From the NCBI GenBank assembly GCA_025210345.1, contig JAOARX010000025.1:150430-214429 (forward strand): a DNA stretch of 64,000 nt, in the 5' to 3' direction. Each line of letters begins with the position of its first letter. The first letter of the stretch is position 1. A program made the translations under genes and the position numbers. The DNA is from Pelagimonas sp. Its GTDB lineage: Bacteria; Pseudomonadota; Alphaproteobacteria; Rhodobacterales; Rhodobacteraceae. The notes under the pieces were generated by a model, which worked only from the letters and a program-made list of their open reading frames with translations, searched no databases and had not been told where the DNA came from. This document shows, piece by piece, positions 27,333-36,130 of the stretch.

Positions 27333-27698
27333 CTACTGGCCGAATGCGTTTTCAATCACGCGAATGTCACCCTGCCCGTCCACAAGGGCCACATCCAGAC
27401 GCACATCTGTCAGGCTGCCCCTGGGTTGCGTGCCCAGAAATTCTTCGGCTGTTCGATAAATACGCCCCATCTGGCGTTCGGAAAGACGCTGTGCGGCCCG
27501 CGCGAACGAGCGGCTTTTCTTGACCTCGACAAAGACCAGCCCGTCGCCGTCGCGGCAAATCAGATCTATTTCACCGCAATGGCCCCGCCAGCGCGCTTCG
27601 ACCAACGGATACCCCCGGCGCTGATAATCCTCTGCAACCCGATGTTCTGCAGACATTCCCGCGTGAAACCCTGTTTCCCCGTTCAATGCTGCCTGCAT
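27333..27698 (-). CDS. YraN family (UPF0102) endonuclease-like protein
   Basis: The 121-residue protein is a UPF0102/YraN member with a restriction-endonuclease-like fold. Its core residues are visible as GEIDLICRDG and LVFVEVKKSRSF, an E-x-D...E-x-K arrangement. The function is not settled in the family. The ATG at 27698 follows GGGAG. It sits between rsmI and gshB, a conserved neighbourhood in proteobacteria (yraL-yraM-yraN). Confidence 0.87.
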   Translation of the reverse strand: MQAALNGETGFHAGMSAEHRVAEDYQRRGYPLVEARWRGHCGEIDLICRDGDGLVFVEVKKSRSFARAAQRLSERQMGRIYRTAEEFLGTQPRGSLTDVRLDVALVDGQGDIRVIENAFGQ

Positions 27699-27702
27699 CA
27701 GA

Positions 27703-28581
27703 TTACTCCCGTTTTTCCGCTGCCAGCCGCATGGCAAGTTGATAGACCGGGCGGCGTTTCACCCCCAGCTTGGTCGAAACCAGATCGGCCGCGTCGCGCA
27801 CCGACAGTGTTTCTAGCGCAATGTTCACCTCACGTTCTACGTCAAGTTCGCTAACAATTGGTAAATCACCCTTGCCAATCAGCACGACGATTTCCCCCTT
27901 TGGCGGGCTTTCCGTATAAAAGGCCGCCAAGTCTGATATGTTTCCCTGGCGGGCCTCTTCGAACTTTTTGGTCAGCTCACGGCAAACGGTCGCGCTGCGA
28001 TCGCCCAGTGCCTCTTGCGCATCTTTCAGCATAGCCACCAACCGGCGCGGGGATTCATAAAACACAAGTGTGGCTTCGATCCCCTTAAGATCGGCCAACG
28101 CCCGTTTGCGTGCGCCTTTTGCATTGGGCAGAAAACCCGCGAAAAAGAACCTGTCCGTCGGTTGTCCGCCGATGGTCAACGCAGTGACAACCGCCGAGGC
28201 CCCTGGCGCGGTGGTCACATCCCCCCCGGCCTCTTGCACCGCGCGCGCCAAATCGAACCCGGGATCAGAGATCATCGGCGTTCCCGCTTCTGACGCGTAA
28301 GCAACCGATTTCCCATCAGCGATATCGGCCAGGATACGGGGCCGCATCCGTGCGCCGTTGTGATCGTGATACGGCAGCAAGGGACGGTCCCGAACCACGA
28401 TACCATGCAGTTCCATCAACCGTCGAAGGCTGCGCGTATCTTCGGCGGCCAGCACATCTGCATGAGTCAGAACATCAATCGCCCGCAGTGTTATGTCACG
28501 GGCATTGCCGATAGGTGTGGCAACCAGGTGCAAACCCGGCGCGATTTCGCCTTTTACTGGAATCGTCACTGGACCCCTCAT
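27703..28581 (-). CDS. rsmI: 16S rRNA (cytidine(1402)-2'-O)-methyltransferase RsmI
   Basis: This 292-residue tetrapyrrole-methylase-fold enzyme methylates the ribose of C1402 in 16S rRNA at the P site. It has the early motif GLHLVATPIGNARDITLRAI, the SAM-binding SEAGTPMISDPG, and the PGASAVVTALTIGG segment. It is divergent from the LpoA-like lipoprotein gene, 72 bases away. The ribosome-binding site before the chosen ATG is weak. Confidence 0.93.
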   Translation of the reverse strand: MRGPVTIPVKGEIAPGLHLVATPIGNARDITLRAIDVLTHADVLAAEDTRSLRRLMELHGIVVRDRPLLPYHDHNGARMRPRILADIADGKSVAYASEAGTPMISDPGFDLARAVQEAGGDVTTAPGASAVVTALTIGGQPTDRFFFAGFLPNAKGARKRALADLKGIEATLVFYESPRRLVAMLKDAQEALGDRSATVCRELTKKFEEARQGNISDLAAFYTESPPKGEIVVLIGKGDLPIVSELDVEREVNIALETLSVRDAADLVSTKLGVKRRPVYQLAMRLAAEKRE

Positions 28582-28653
28582 GTCGCTTGTCTATATTCGC
28601 CGCAATCTCGCGCGGCAGTACGCGCGCGCCCGAAAACGAGGGAGTTTCCGTCT

Positions 28654-29844
28654 ATGTTCGCTGTTTTTCCGCCTGTACGCAAGGCCTTGCGCCCCATCCT
28701 GGCAGGGGCCGCAGCCCTGTTGCTTGCAGCCTGTGATCCATCCATGATTCCAAATCTGAACGGTCCCGCAGCGTCCTCTGGCCCTACAATCGATCCGGGC
28801 AAGCCGATTCAGGTCGCGCTGTTGGTGCCCAAGTCGGATGCAGGCGCCGGACCGGTTGCCGCCTCGCTTGAGCAAGCCGCCAAACTGGCGATCAAGGAAC
28901 AGGACGTGGCCAACATTGATCTGCGCGTCTATGATACCGCGGGCAATGCCACGACCGCGGCGGCGCAGGCCCAGCGCGCCGTGGACGAAGGCGCCAAGAT
29001 CATCCTTGGCCCGCTGTTCGGCGAAGCGGCCAATGCCGCCGGTCTTGCGGTCCTAGACGAAGGCGTGAATGTCCTGAGTTTCTCGAACAATCCGACCATC
29101 GCGGGCGGCAACGTGTTTGTTCTCGGGCCGACCTTTAACAACACCGCCGAGCGCCTGGTGTCTTATGGTCGCGCCGAAGGCAAGCGCGACATCGTCGTGG
29201 TGTATTCCAACGACATTTCCGGCCAGATCGGCAAACTGGCCATCGAACAGGCCGCGGGTCGGCATGCGGTCAACATCGTGTCCTCTGAGGCGTATGAGCT
29301 GTCGATCGAAGGCGTGACCTCAGCGGCCCAGCGCGCGGCCGCAGCTGTGAAATCCGGCGAAGCCGAAGGCATCTTTATCACCACCGATGCCACCAATGCC
29401 GCCATGCCGATGCTGTTGAACCAGCTTCCGGAAAACGGTGTCGCCCCTGAGCAAATCCAATATGTGGGTATGACCCGCTGGGATGTGCGCCCCGATATCT
29501 TTAACCTGCCCGGTGCCAAGGGCGCCTGGTTCGCCATCCCCGACAAAGACCGCCAAGCGGGCTTTGAAGCGCGTTACAAATCCGTCTATGGCGCCGCGCC
29601 GCACCCCCTGGGGGGCCTTGCCTATGACGGAATCGCCGCGATTGCTGGGCTGGCTGGCAAAGGACGTGGTGACGCACTCACGGGCAAAGCTTTGACCTCG
29701 GCTAGCTTTACGGGCACGGGCGGTGTATTCCGTCTGATGAACAACGGCACCAACCAGCGTGCGCTGGCGGTGGCCACCATTCAAGACAATCAGATGGTGA
29801 TCCTTGACCCTGCCCCAAGCAACCTCACCGGAGCTGGCTTCTGA
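28654..29844 (+). CDS. LpoA-like penicillin-binding protein activator (lipoprotein)
   Basis: The 396-residue lipoprotein has a signal peptide with the lipobox LLAAC, where Cys about 26 residues in would be acylated. A periplasmic-binding-protein type 1 domain (IQVALLVPKSDAGAGPVAAS, ILGPLFGEAANAAG) follows. It matches the C-terminal domain of YraM/LpoA, which activates PBP1A, and stands next to rsmI and yraN as in other proteobacteria. The ATG at 28654 has GGGAG upstream. An amino-acid-ABC-type binding role is the less likely alternative. Confidence 0.85.
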   Translation: MFAVFPPVRKALRPILAGAAALLLAACDPSMIPNLNGPAASSGPTIDPGKPIQVALLVPKSDAGAGPVAASLEQAAKLAIKEQDVANIDLRVYDTAGNATTAAAQAQRAVDEGAKIILGPLFGEAANAAGLAVLDEGVNVLSFSNNPTIAGGNVFVLGPTFNNTAERLVSYGRAEGKRDIVVVYSNDISGQIGKLAIEQAAGRHAVNIVSSEAYELSIEGVTSAAQRAAAAVKSGEAEGIFITTDATNAAMPMLLNQLPENGVAPEQIQYVGMTRWDVRPDIFNLPGAKGAWFAIPDKDRQAGFEARYKSVYGAAPHPLGGLAYDGIAAIAGLAGKGRGDALTGKALTSASFTGTGGVFRLMNNGTNQRALAVATIQDNQMVILDPAPSNLTGAGF

Positions 29845-29872
29845 TCCGGCCCCAACCGAAGACCCAAACGCG

Positions 29873-32617
29873 ATGCCGGAGGACCTGATCCTTCCGGCAT
29901 CGGATATCTTCGATCTGCCAGCGCTGCGCGATCAGCTGTTTGACGCCTTCCCCGAAGATGCCGATGAATCCGAAATCCGCAAAATCACCGTTGGCCTGTT
30001 GTCTCAGGCACAAAAGGACGGGCGGGCAACCATCGCCGCCACCTTTGCCCAATCCCCCTTTGCGGCGCGGCGCCTGACACGGTCCTACACATGGCTGACC
30101 GACGGTATGGTCCGCCTTGCCTTTGAGGTCGCGACCAAGCGATTGCACCCGCTGTCCACCCCCACGGAATCCGAACGCCTTTCGGTGCTGGCCGTGGGCG
30201 GCTATGGCCGGGGGGAAATGGCGCCCTTTTCCGACGTCGACCTACTGTTCCTGACCCCCTACAAGATCACCCCCTGGGCCGAGAGCGTGATCGAATCCAT
30301 GCTCTATATCCTGTGGGATTTGCGCCTGAAGGTTGGGCATTCTTCGCGCACCGTGACCGATTGCCTGCGCCTTGGGCGCGAGGATTTCACCATCCGCACG
30401 GCCATGCTGGAACAGCGCCCTCTTGATGGTGATGCCGCGCTGGCAGAAGAGCTGGAAAACCGGCTTTGGTCGGATTTGTTCACCGGAACCGAGCGCGAAT
30501 TCATCGAAGCCAAACTGGAAGAGCGCGATACCCGCCACTCAAAGCAGGGACAGCGCTATATGGTTGAGCCCAATGTCAAAGAGGGCAAAGGCGGGCTGCG
30601 CGATCTGCAATCGCTGTTCTGGATCATTCGCTATGTGCACCGCACGTCGGACGTTTCGACGCTGGTGGACAATGGCGTGTTCCTGCCGGAAGAATATGAA
30701 ACCTTTGTGCAGGCCGAACGCTTTCTCTGGGCCGTGCGCAGCCACCTGCATCTGACCGCAAACCGCGCCGTCGAAGCCCTGACCTTTGACATGCAGGTCG
30801 AGGTTGCCGGGCGCATGGGGTATCAAGATCGCGGCGGGCGGCGCGCGGTTGAATGGTTCATGCAGGACTATTATCGCCACGCCACCGCCGTGGGCGACCT
30901 GACCCGCATTCTGCTGACCTCGCTTGAGGCCGTGCACGCCAAGGCCCCCCCCCTGCTTGAGCGGATATTCAAACGGCGCAAGCGGGTCAAACCCGGATAC
31001 AAGGTGGTGCATGGACGCCTGGCCATCGCCGACGAACATACCTTTCTTGACGATCGCCTGAACATGCTGCGCCTGTTCGAAGAGGGGCTGCGCACCGGGT
31101 TGCTGTTGCATCCCGCGGCCATGCGCCTGGTCAAGGCCAATCTGCCCCTGATCGACAAGGACATGCGCGACAACAAAGAAGCGCGGCGGATTTTCCTGGA
31201 TCTCATGCTCAAACACGGCAATCCCGAACGGGCTCTGCGCCGGATGAACGAGCTGGGCGTTCTGTCGGCCTTTATTCCGGAATTCGCCCCCATCGTCGCG
31301 ATGATGCAGTTCAACATGTATCACCACTACACCGTCGACGAACATACCATCCAATGCATCTGGAACCTCTCGGAAATCGAAGCCGAGCGCCTGACCGAAG
31401 AACTGCCCGTGGCCTCTTCGATCCTGTCCAAGGGGGTGAACCGCAAGGTGCTGTATGTGGCGATGCTGCTGCATGACATCGGCAAGGGCCGCCCCGAGGA
31501 TCACTCTGTGATTGGTGCCCAGATCGCCCGCAAGGTCGCCCCCCGGCTGGGTCTGAAAAAGGAGGACTGCGGCACGGTGGAATGGCTGGTGCGCCATCAC
31601 CTGCTGATGTCCGACGTGGCGCAAAAACGCGATATTTCCGACCCGCGCACCGTGCGCGATTTCGCCAAGGCGGTGAAAACCCGTGAAAGGCTGGACCTCC
31701 TGACCGTTCTGACGGTCTGTGACATTCGCGGCGTCGGGCCCGACACCTGGAACAACTGGAAAGCGCAGTTGATCCGCTCGCTGCATTCCCAGACCGCCTC
31801 GGCGCTTGAGGGTGGCATGGAAAGCCTCAACCGGGACAAGCGCGGCAACGAGGCGAAAAAGGCGCTGCGCGAACAGCTTGCCGATTGGCCAACCGCCACC
31901 CTGCGCAAGGAAACCGGGCGTCACTACGATCCCTATTGGCAGGGCCTCCCGCTTGAGGCCCACGTGGTGTTTGCCAAGCTGCTGCGCAACATCAAGGATG
32001 ACGCGATCGAGATCGACATCCACCCCGACGAAGACCGCGACGCCACCCGCGTGTGTTTTGCGCTGCATGACCATCCGGGGATCTTCTCGCGGTTGACCGG
32101 GGCGCTTGCGCTGTCCGGGGCGAACGTCGTCGATGCCCGCACCTTTACCTCCAAAGATGGCTATGCCACAGCCGGGTTCTGGATTCAGGACAGCGATGGC
32201 CACCCCTATGAACAAGCGCGCATTCCCCGGCTTCAGGATCTGATCCGCAAGACCCTGGCCGGAAAGGTCGTCGCCAGCGATGCGATCAAACCCAAGGACA
32301 AGATGAAGAAACGCGAAAAGGCGTTTCGCGTGCCCACCTCGATTACCTTCGACAACGAAGGGTCCGAGATCTTTACCATCATCGAAGTCGACACCCGCGA
32401 CCGCACCGGTCTCTTGCATGATCTGGCGCGCACCATGGCCCATCAGAACATCTATATCGCCAGCGCCGTGATCGCGACCTACGGCGAACAGGTGGTCGAC
32501 ACCTTCTATGTCAAAGACATGTTCGGCCACAAATTGCACAGCCAGACCAAACGCGACCTGATCGAAAAGCGCCTGCGCGAAGCGATCAAAGAGGGGTCAG
32601 ACCACGCCCGAGGATAA
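29873..32617 (+). CDS. glnD: [Protein-PII] uridylyltransferase/uridylyl-removing enzyme GlnD
   Basis: The 914-residue sensor of nitrogen status adds UMP to PII proteins when glutamine is low and removes it when glutamine is high. It has the nucleotidyltransferase motif GGYGRGEMAPFSDVDLLFL (from about residue 109), the HD hydrolase motif LLHDIGKGRPEDH (H534, D535), and two C-terminal ACT domains (about 720-790 and 820-905) that bind glutamine. An ATG at 29873 is taken as the start; a TTG at 29804 inside the preceding gene would add 23 residues. A hairpin with a T-run follows the gene. Confidence 0.95.
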   Translation: MPEDLILPASDIFDLPALRDQLFDAFPEDADESEIRKITVGLLSQAQKDGRATIAATFAQSPFAARRLTRSYTWLTDGMVRLAFEVATKRLHPLSTPTESERLSVLAVGGYGRGEMAPFSDVDLLFLTPYKITPWAESVIESMLYILWDLRLKVGHSSRTVTDCLRLGREDFTIRTAMLEQRPLDGDAALAEELENRLWSDLFTGTEREFIEAKLEERDTRHSKQGQRYMVEPNVKEGKGGLRDLQSLFWIIRYVHRTSDVSTLVDNGVFLPEEYETFVQAERFLWAVRSHLHLTANRAVEALTFDMQVEVAGRMGYQDRGGRRAVEWFMQDYYRHATAVGDLTRILLTSLEAVHAKAPPLLERIFKRRKRVKPGYKVVHGRLAIADEHTFLDDRLNMLRLFEEGLRTGLLLHPAAMRLVKANLPLIDKDMRDNKEARRIFLDLMLKHGNPERALRRMNELGVLSAFIPEFAPIVAMMQFNMYHHYTVDEHTIQCIWNLSEIEAERLTEELPVASSILSKGVNRKVLYVAMLLHDIGKGRPEDHSVIGAQIARKVAPRLGLKKEDCGTVEWLVRHHLLMSDVAQKRDISDPRTVRDFAKAVKTRERLDLLTVLTVCDIRGVGPDTWNNWKAQLIRSLHSQTASALEGGMESLNRDKRGNEAKKALREQLADWPTATLRKETGRHYDPYWQGLPLEAHVVFAKLLRNIKDDAIEIDIHPDEDRDATRVCFALHDHPGIFSRLTGALALSGANVVDARTFTSKDGYATAGFWIQDSDGHPYEQARIPRLQDLIRKTLAGKVVASDAIKPKDKMKKREKAFRVPTSITFDNEGSEIFTIIEVDTRDRTGLLHDLARTMAHQNIYIASAVIATYGEQVVDTFYVKDMFGHKLHSQTKRDLIEKRLREAIKEGSDHARG

Positions 32618-32652
32618 CCTGTCTCTTGTCCGCGTCAGGTGATCGGCTAAAA

Positions 32653-32683
32653 TGCCCCAAGTCATTCAGCTTGGGACATTTTT
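32653..32683 (+). terminator. Terminator of glnD, abutting the next start codon
   Basis: A stem CCCAAG / CTTGGG (32656-32661 and 32670-32675), flanked by ATG / CAT pairing, is followed by TTTTT. The next base is the A of the ATG of the OLD-family gene. It is therefore both a likely intrinsic terminator and part of the leader of that gene if transcription reads through. Confidence 0.65.
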
Positions 32684-34462
32684 ATGAGCATCTTCCTAGA
32701 AGGCATCGGCGTTCAATTCTACCGCGGCATCGGCCCCGAGACCCAGTATATCGGCCCATTTGAGCGGATGAATTTCTTCATTGGGGCGAACAATGCGGGG
32801 AAGTCGATTGTTTTGTCGGCGATACTGTCTGAACTAAAGCGTTTTGAGCGACAAAAACCGAGAGCGTACCAAATTGTAAGCAGCCCAACCAAGCTCACAA
32901 CGACGCAACCCGTGGGGTATCGAGGCGCCAAATCAGGGGAGCCCAATTTCTTGATCGGAATCTCGCAGTCAACAGCTGAGCAACTTCTTGACGGAAGGCT
33001 AAGACAGCCGCGCTTCGTTCCAAGTGAGTTCCGCATATCAACCGTTCAACAAATAGCCAAACAATGTGCACGAAACGGGGCCGCATGGTTTTCACCGAAA
33101 CAGGATGCATCTGGTTTTTCATATTCACCACCGCAAGATGACACTACAACATCTGCTACATTCGACGACCATGCATTGCGATATTTACGAGAAGCCCTAC
33201 TTCATGACACAAGTGATCCCGACCGGCTCTTGAAAGCAGCCCAAGCGGATCTCGCCAGTACGATCAAATTCCCCCTGCCGAAGACAAGCTTAATTCCTTG
33301 TAAAAGGATTCTTGGACCATCGGGAGACGAACGAACCGATTGGAGCGGGAAGGGCTTGCTCGACCAGCTAGCTACATTGCAAAACCCAGACCATGATAGA
33401 CGTCAAGACGTTGAAAAATTCGACCGGATCAATGCCTTCCTCCGAGAGGTAATCAACAAACCCGATGCGCTTCTTGAGGTGCCGCATAATCGCGAATATT
33501 TACAAATCCACATGGACAACAAGGTCCTCCCCCTCGACTCGCTCGGCACGGGCATCCACGAAGTCGTTCTGATCGCGGCCGCCTGTACGATCCATGACAA
33601 CCAGATCATGTGCATCGAGGAACCCGAAATCCATCTGCACCCTATCTTGCAACGCAAGCTGATTGCCTATCTGCGTGATCACACCCAAAACCAATATTTC
33701 ATCGCCACCCATTCCTCGGCCTTTATCGATACGCCTGACAGCGCCATCTTTCATGTGTGGAACGACGGGGTGCAAACCCGTGTGCGCAAGGCGCTTGGCA
33801 AAGACGCGCAGCGCGACATTCTTGATGATCTTGGCTATCTGCCCTCGGACATTCTTCAGTCTAATTTCGTGATCTGGGTCGAGGGGCCGTCAGAGCGGAT
33901 TTATCTCAATCACTGGATCAGCGCGGTCGATCCCAATCTGAAAGAGGGCATTCACTATACCGTCATGTTCTATGGCGGCGGGCTTGTGTCCCATCTGTCC
34001 GGCGATGACGACGCCGAGGATCTGATCAAGCTCAAGGATCTGTGCCGCCATGCGATGATCATGCTGGACAGTGACAAATCGAACGCTGATGCCCCTCTCA
34101 AGCCCGCTGCTGAACGGCTTAAGGATGAGTTCCAAGAGGACGTCTGGATCACCGATGGACGCGAAGTTGAAAACTATGTCGATTTCGACAAACTCCACAC
34201 CGCTCTGAAAAAGGTGCATAGCCGCACCTACGATGGTCCTGCGAAAAAGGGCCGGTACGAACACGCCTGGCATTTCATGGCAAAGGCCCAAGACGGGAAA
34301 AACCGTATTACGTCCAAAGGCGCGAACAAGGTGAAGGTCGCAAGAGAGGTTTGTCGTGACCCCGCCAATCTCGATATTCTCGATTTGCGTGAGCGCATCA
34401 CCGATCTGGTCGCAAAAATCAACGCCGCCAACGATGCTGAGGGCAAGCCCAATCCCACCTAG
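32684..34462 (+). CDS. OLD-family ATPase/TOPRIM nuclease
   Basis: The 592-residue protein has an ABC-type ATPase with the P-loop GANNAGKS at 34-41, the Walker B IMCIEEPEIHLHP near 307-319 and the His switch in IATHSSAFIDTP. A C-terminal TOPRIM domain follows, with the Glu in VIWVEGPSERIY (about 398-408) and the acidic DSDKS near 462. That order defines OLD nucleases, several of which act in phage defence. Bases 32780-33490 are clearly AT-richer and use rarer codons than the neighbours, while the 3' half looks host-like. No GajB-like helicase or reverse transcriptase is adjacent. It separates glnD from murJ. Confidence 0.85.
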   Translation: MSIFLEGIGVQFYRGIGPETQYIGPFERMNFFIGANNAGKSIVLSAILSELKRFERQKPRAYQIVSSPTKLTTTQPVGYRGAKSGEPNFLIGISQSTAEQLLDGRLRQPRFVPSEFRISTVQQIAKQCARNGAAWFSPKQDASGFSYSPPQDDTTTSATFDDHALRYLREALLHDTSDPDRLLKAAQADLASTIKFPLPKTSLIPCKRILGPSGDERTDWSGKGLLDQLATLQNPDHDRRQDVEKFDRINAFLREVINKPDALLEVPHNREYLQIHMDNKVLPLDSLGTGIHEVVLIAAACTIHDNQIMCIEEPEIHLHPILQRKLIAYLRDHTQNQYFIATHSSAFIDTPDSAIFHVWNDGVQTRVRKALGKDAQRDILDDLGYLPSDILQSNFVIWVEGPSERIYLNHWISAVDPNLKEGIHYTVMFYGGGLVSHLSGDDDAEDLIKLKDLCRHAMIMLDSDKSNADAPLKPAAERLKDEFQEDVWITDGREVENYVDFDKLHTALKKVHSRTYDGPAKKGRYEHAWHFMAKAQDGKNRITSKGANKVKVAREVCRDPANLDILDLRERITDLVAKINAANDAEGKPNPT

Positions 34463-34582
34463 CGCATGTATGACCACGCACAGGGTGTCTGTATTCTGCC
34501 ACCCCTGTTTCGCCATTCACCGTCGCACCTTTCCCCGCCTCTCCAAATCCGCTAGGCCCTGTGCAACCAAAGGGTAGAGCCT

Positions 34583-36127
34583 ATGAAACCCATCAAACTT
34601 TTGTCCGGCGTGATGACCGTCGGGTTCTGGACGCTGGCCAGCCGGGTGTTCGGGCTGGCGCGTGAGATCATGTTGCTTGCCCTCGTTGGTCCCGGCCCTT
34701 TGATGGATGCCTTTGTGGCGGCGTTTCGTCTGCCCAATATGTTCCGCCGCTTCTTTGCCGAAGGGGCGTTCAACGCGGCCTTTGTGCCGATCTTTTCCAA
34801 GAAACTCGAAGCGGGCGAAGACCCCAACGGCTTTGCCACCCAGGCCTTTTCCGGGCTTGCCTTTGTGCTCTTGATCCTGACGAGCCTTGCGTTGATCTTC
34901 ATGCCCGGTCTTGTCTGGCTCACCGCCGAAGGCTTCGTGGGGGATGAGCGCTTTGACATCACCGTGGGCTTTGGGCGCATTGTCTTTCCCTATATATTCC
35001 TGATTTCGCTGGCGGCGCTGTTTTCCGGGGCGCTGAACGCCGCCGGGCATTTTGCCGCCGCCGCAGCCGCGCCAGTTTTTCTCAATATCCTTGCGATCCT
35101 CGCCATGTTGGGCGGATACTACATGGGTGGCGAAGTCATTCTTTGGCTGATCTGGGTGATCCCCTTGGCCGGCCTTGTGCAACTGGCCATCGTCTGGATT
35201 GCCGCGGAACGCGCAGGCGTGCGCGTGCGCCCCGGACTGCCCCGCTGGTCCCCTGATATGAAACGCCTGGTCGTCACCGCCATTCCCGCCGCGCTGGCCG
35301 GGGGCGTGGTGCAGGTCAACCTGATGGTCGGTCAATTCGTCGCCTCGGATTTCGAGGGCGCGCTTAGCTGGCTTTACTCGGCGGATCGTCTTTATCAGCT
35401 GCCGCTGGGGGTGGTGGGAATCGCCGTGGGAATCGTGCTGCTGCCCGATCTGTCCCGTCGGCTCAAGGCGGGCGATGACGCAGGCGGGCGCGAGGCGTTT
35501 TCGCGCGCGGGTGAGCTTTCGCTGGCGATCACCATCCCCTGTTCCGTGGCCCTGGTTGTGGTGCCGCTGCCCCTGGTCTCAGTCCTGTTCGAGCGTGGCG
35601 CGATGGGCCCCGATGACAGCGCGGCCATTGCCGCCGCCGTGGCGATCTATGGGCTTGGCCTGCCGTCTTTCGTGCTGCAGAAAGTGCTGCAACCCCTGTT
35701 CTTCGCCCGCGAAGACACCCGCAGCCCGTTCCGCTATGCGCTTTGGGCGATGGTCATCAACGCCGCGCTGGCCTTTGCGCTGAAGCCCTGGCTGGGCTGG
35801 ATTGCGCCCGCCATCGCCACCACCGTCGCGGGTTGGGGCATGGTGCTGCAACTGGCCATCGGCGCGCGCGCCATGGGCAATGTCGCCCGATTTGACAGCC
35901 GTTTTCGCAACCGGTTGTGGCGGATCTGCATTGCCTCTAGCGTGATGGGGGGCATCCTTTGGGTGGCGCAACTGGCGCTGATCTCATGGCTGAACATGGA
36001 TTACATCCGCTACTTGGCGCTTGCCCTTTTGGTGACGATTGGCATCGTGGGGTATGGGATTGCCGGACAGGTGCTGGGCGCGTTTCGCCTGTCAGAACTG
36101 CGCGGAATCACCCGCAGAAAAGGATAA
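34583..36127 (+). CDS. murJ: Murein biosynthesis lipid II flippase MurJ
   Basis: This 514-residue MviN/MurJ protein has about fourteen membrane segments and flips lipid II across the inner membrane. It has the family start SGVMTVGFWTLASRVFGLAR and the conserved DAFVAAFRLPNMFRRFFAEG. Charged residues expected in the central cavity are present in helix 1-2 contexts. AGGG lies before the ATG. It follows the OLD gene by 120 bases and runs into the phospholipase-D-like gene with a three-base gap. Confidence 0.95.
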   Translation: MKPIKLLSGVMTVGFWTLASRVFGLAREIMLLALVGPGPLMDAFVAAFRLPNMFRRFFAEGAFNAAFVPIFSKKLEAGEDPNGFATQAFSGLAFVLLILTSLALIFMPGLVWLTAEGFVGDERFDITVGFGRIVFPYIFLISLAALFSGALNAAGHFAAAAAAPVFLNILAILAMLGGYYMGGEVILWLIWVIPLAGLVQLAIVWIAAERAGVRVRPGLPRWSPDMKRLVVTAIPAALAGGVVQVNLMVGQFVASDFEGALSWLYSADRLYQLPLGVVGIAVGIVLLPDLSRRLKAGDDAGGREAFSRAGELSLAITIPCSVALVVVPLPLVSVLFERGAMGPDDSAAIAAAVAIYGLGLPSFVLQKVLQPLFFAREDTRSPFRYALWAMVINAALAFALKPWLGWIAPAIATTVAGWGMVLQLAIGARAMGNVARFDSRFRNRLWRICIASSVMGGILWVAQLALISWLNMDYIRYLALALLVTIGIVGYGIAGQVLGAFRLSELRGITRRKG

Positions 36128-36130
36128 GAC

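Noticed and set aside
30539..32539. Very long leftward open frame (about 666 codons) opposite glnD
   Set aside because: It is the antisense shadow of GC-rich glnD codons, has no ribosome-binding site and no family resemblance, whereas glnD is certain.
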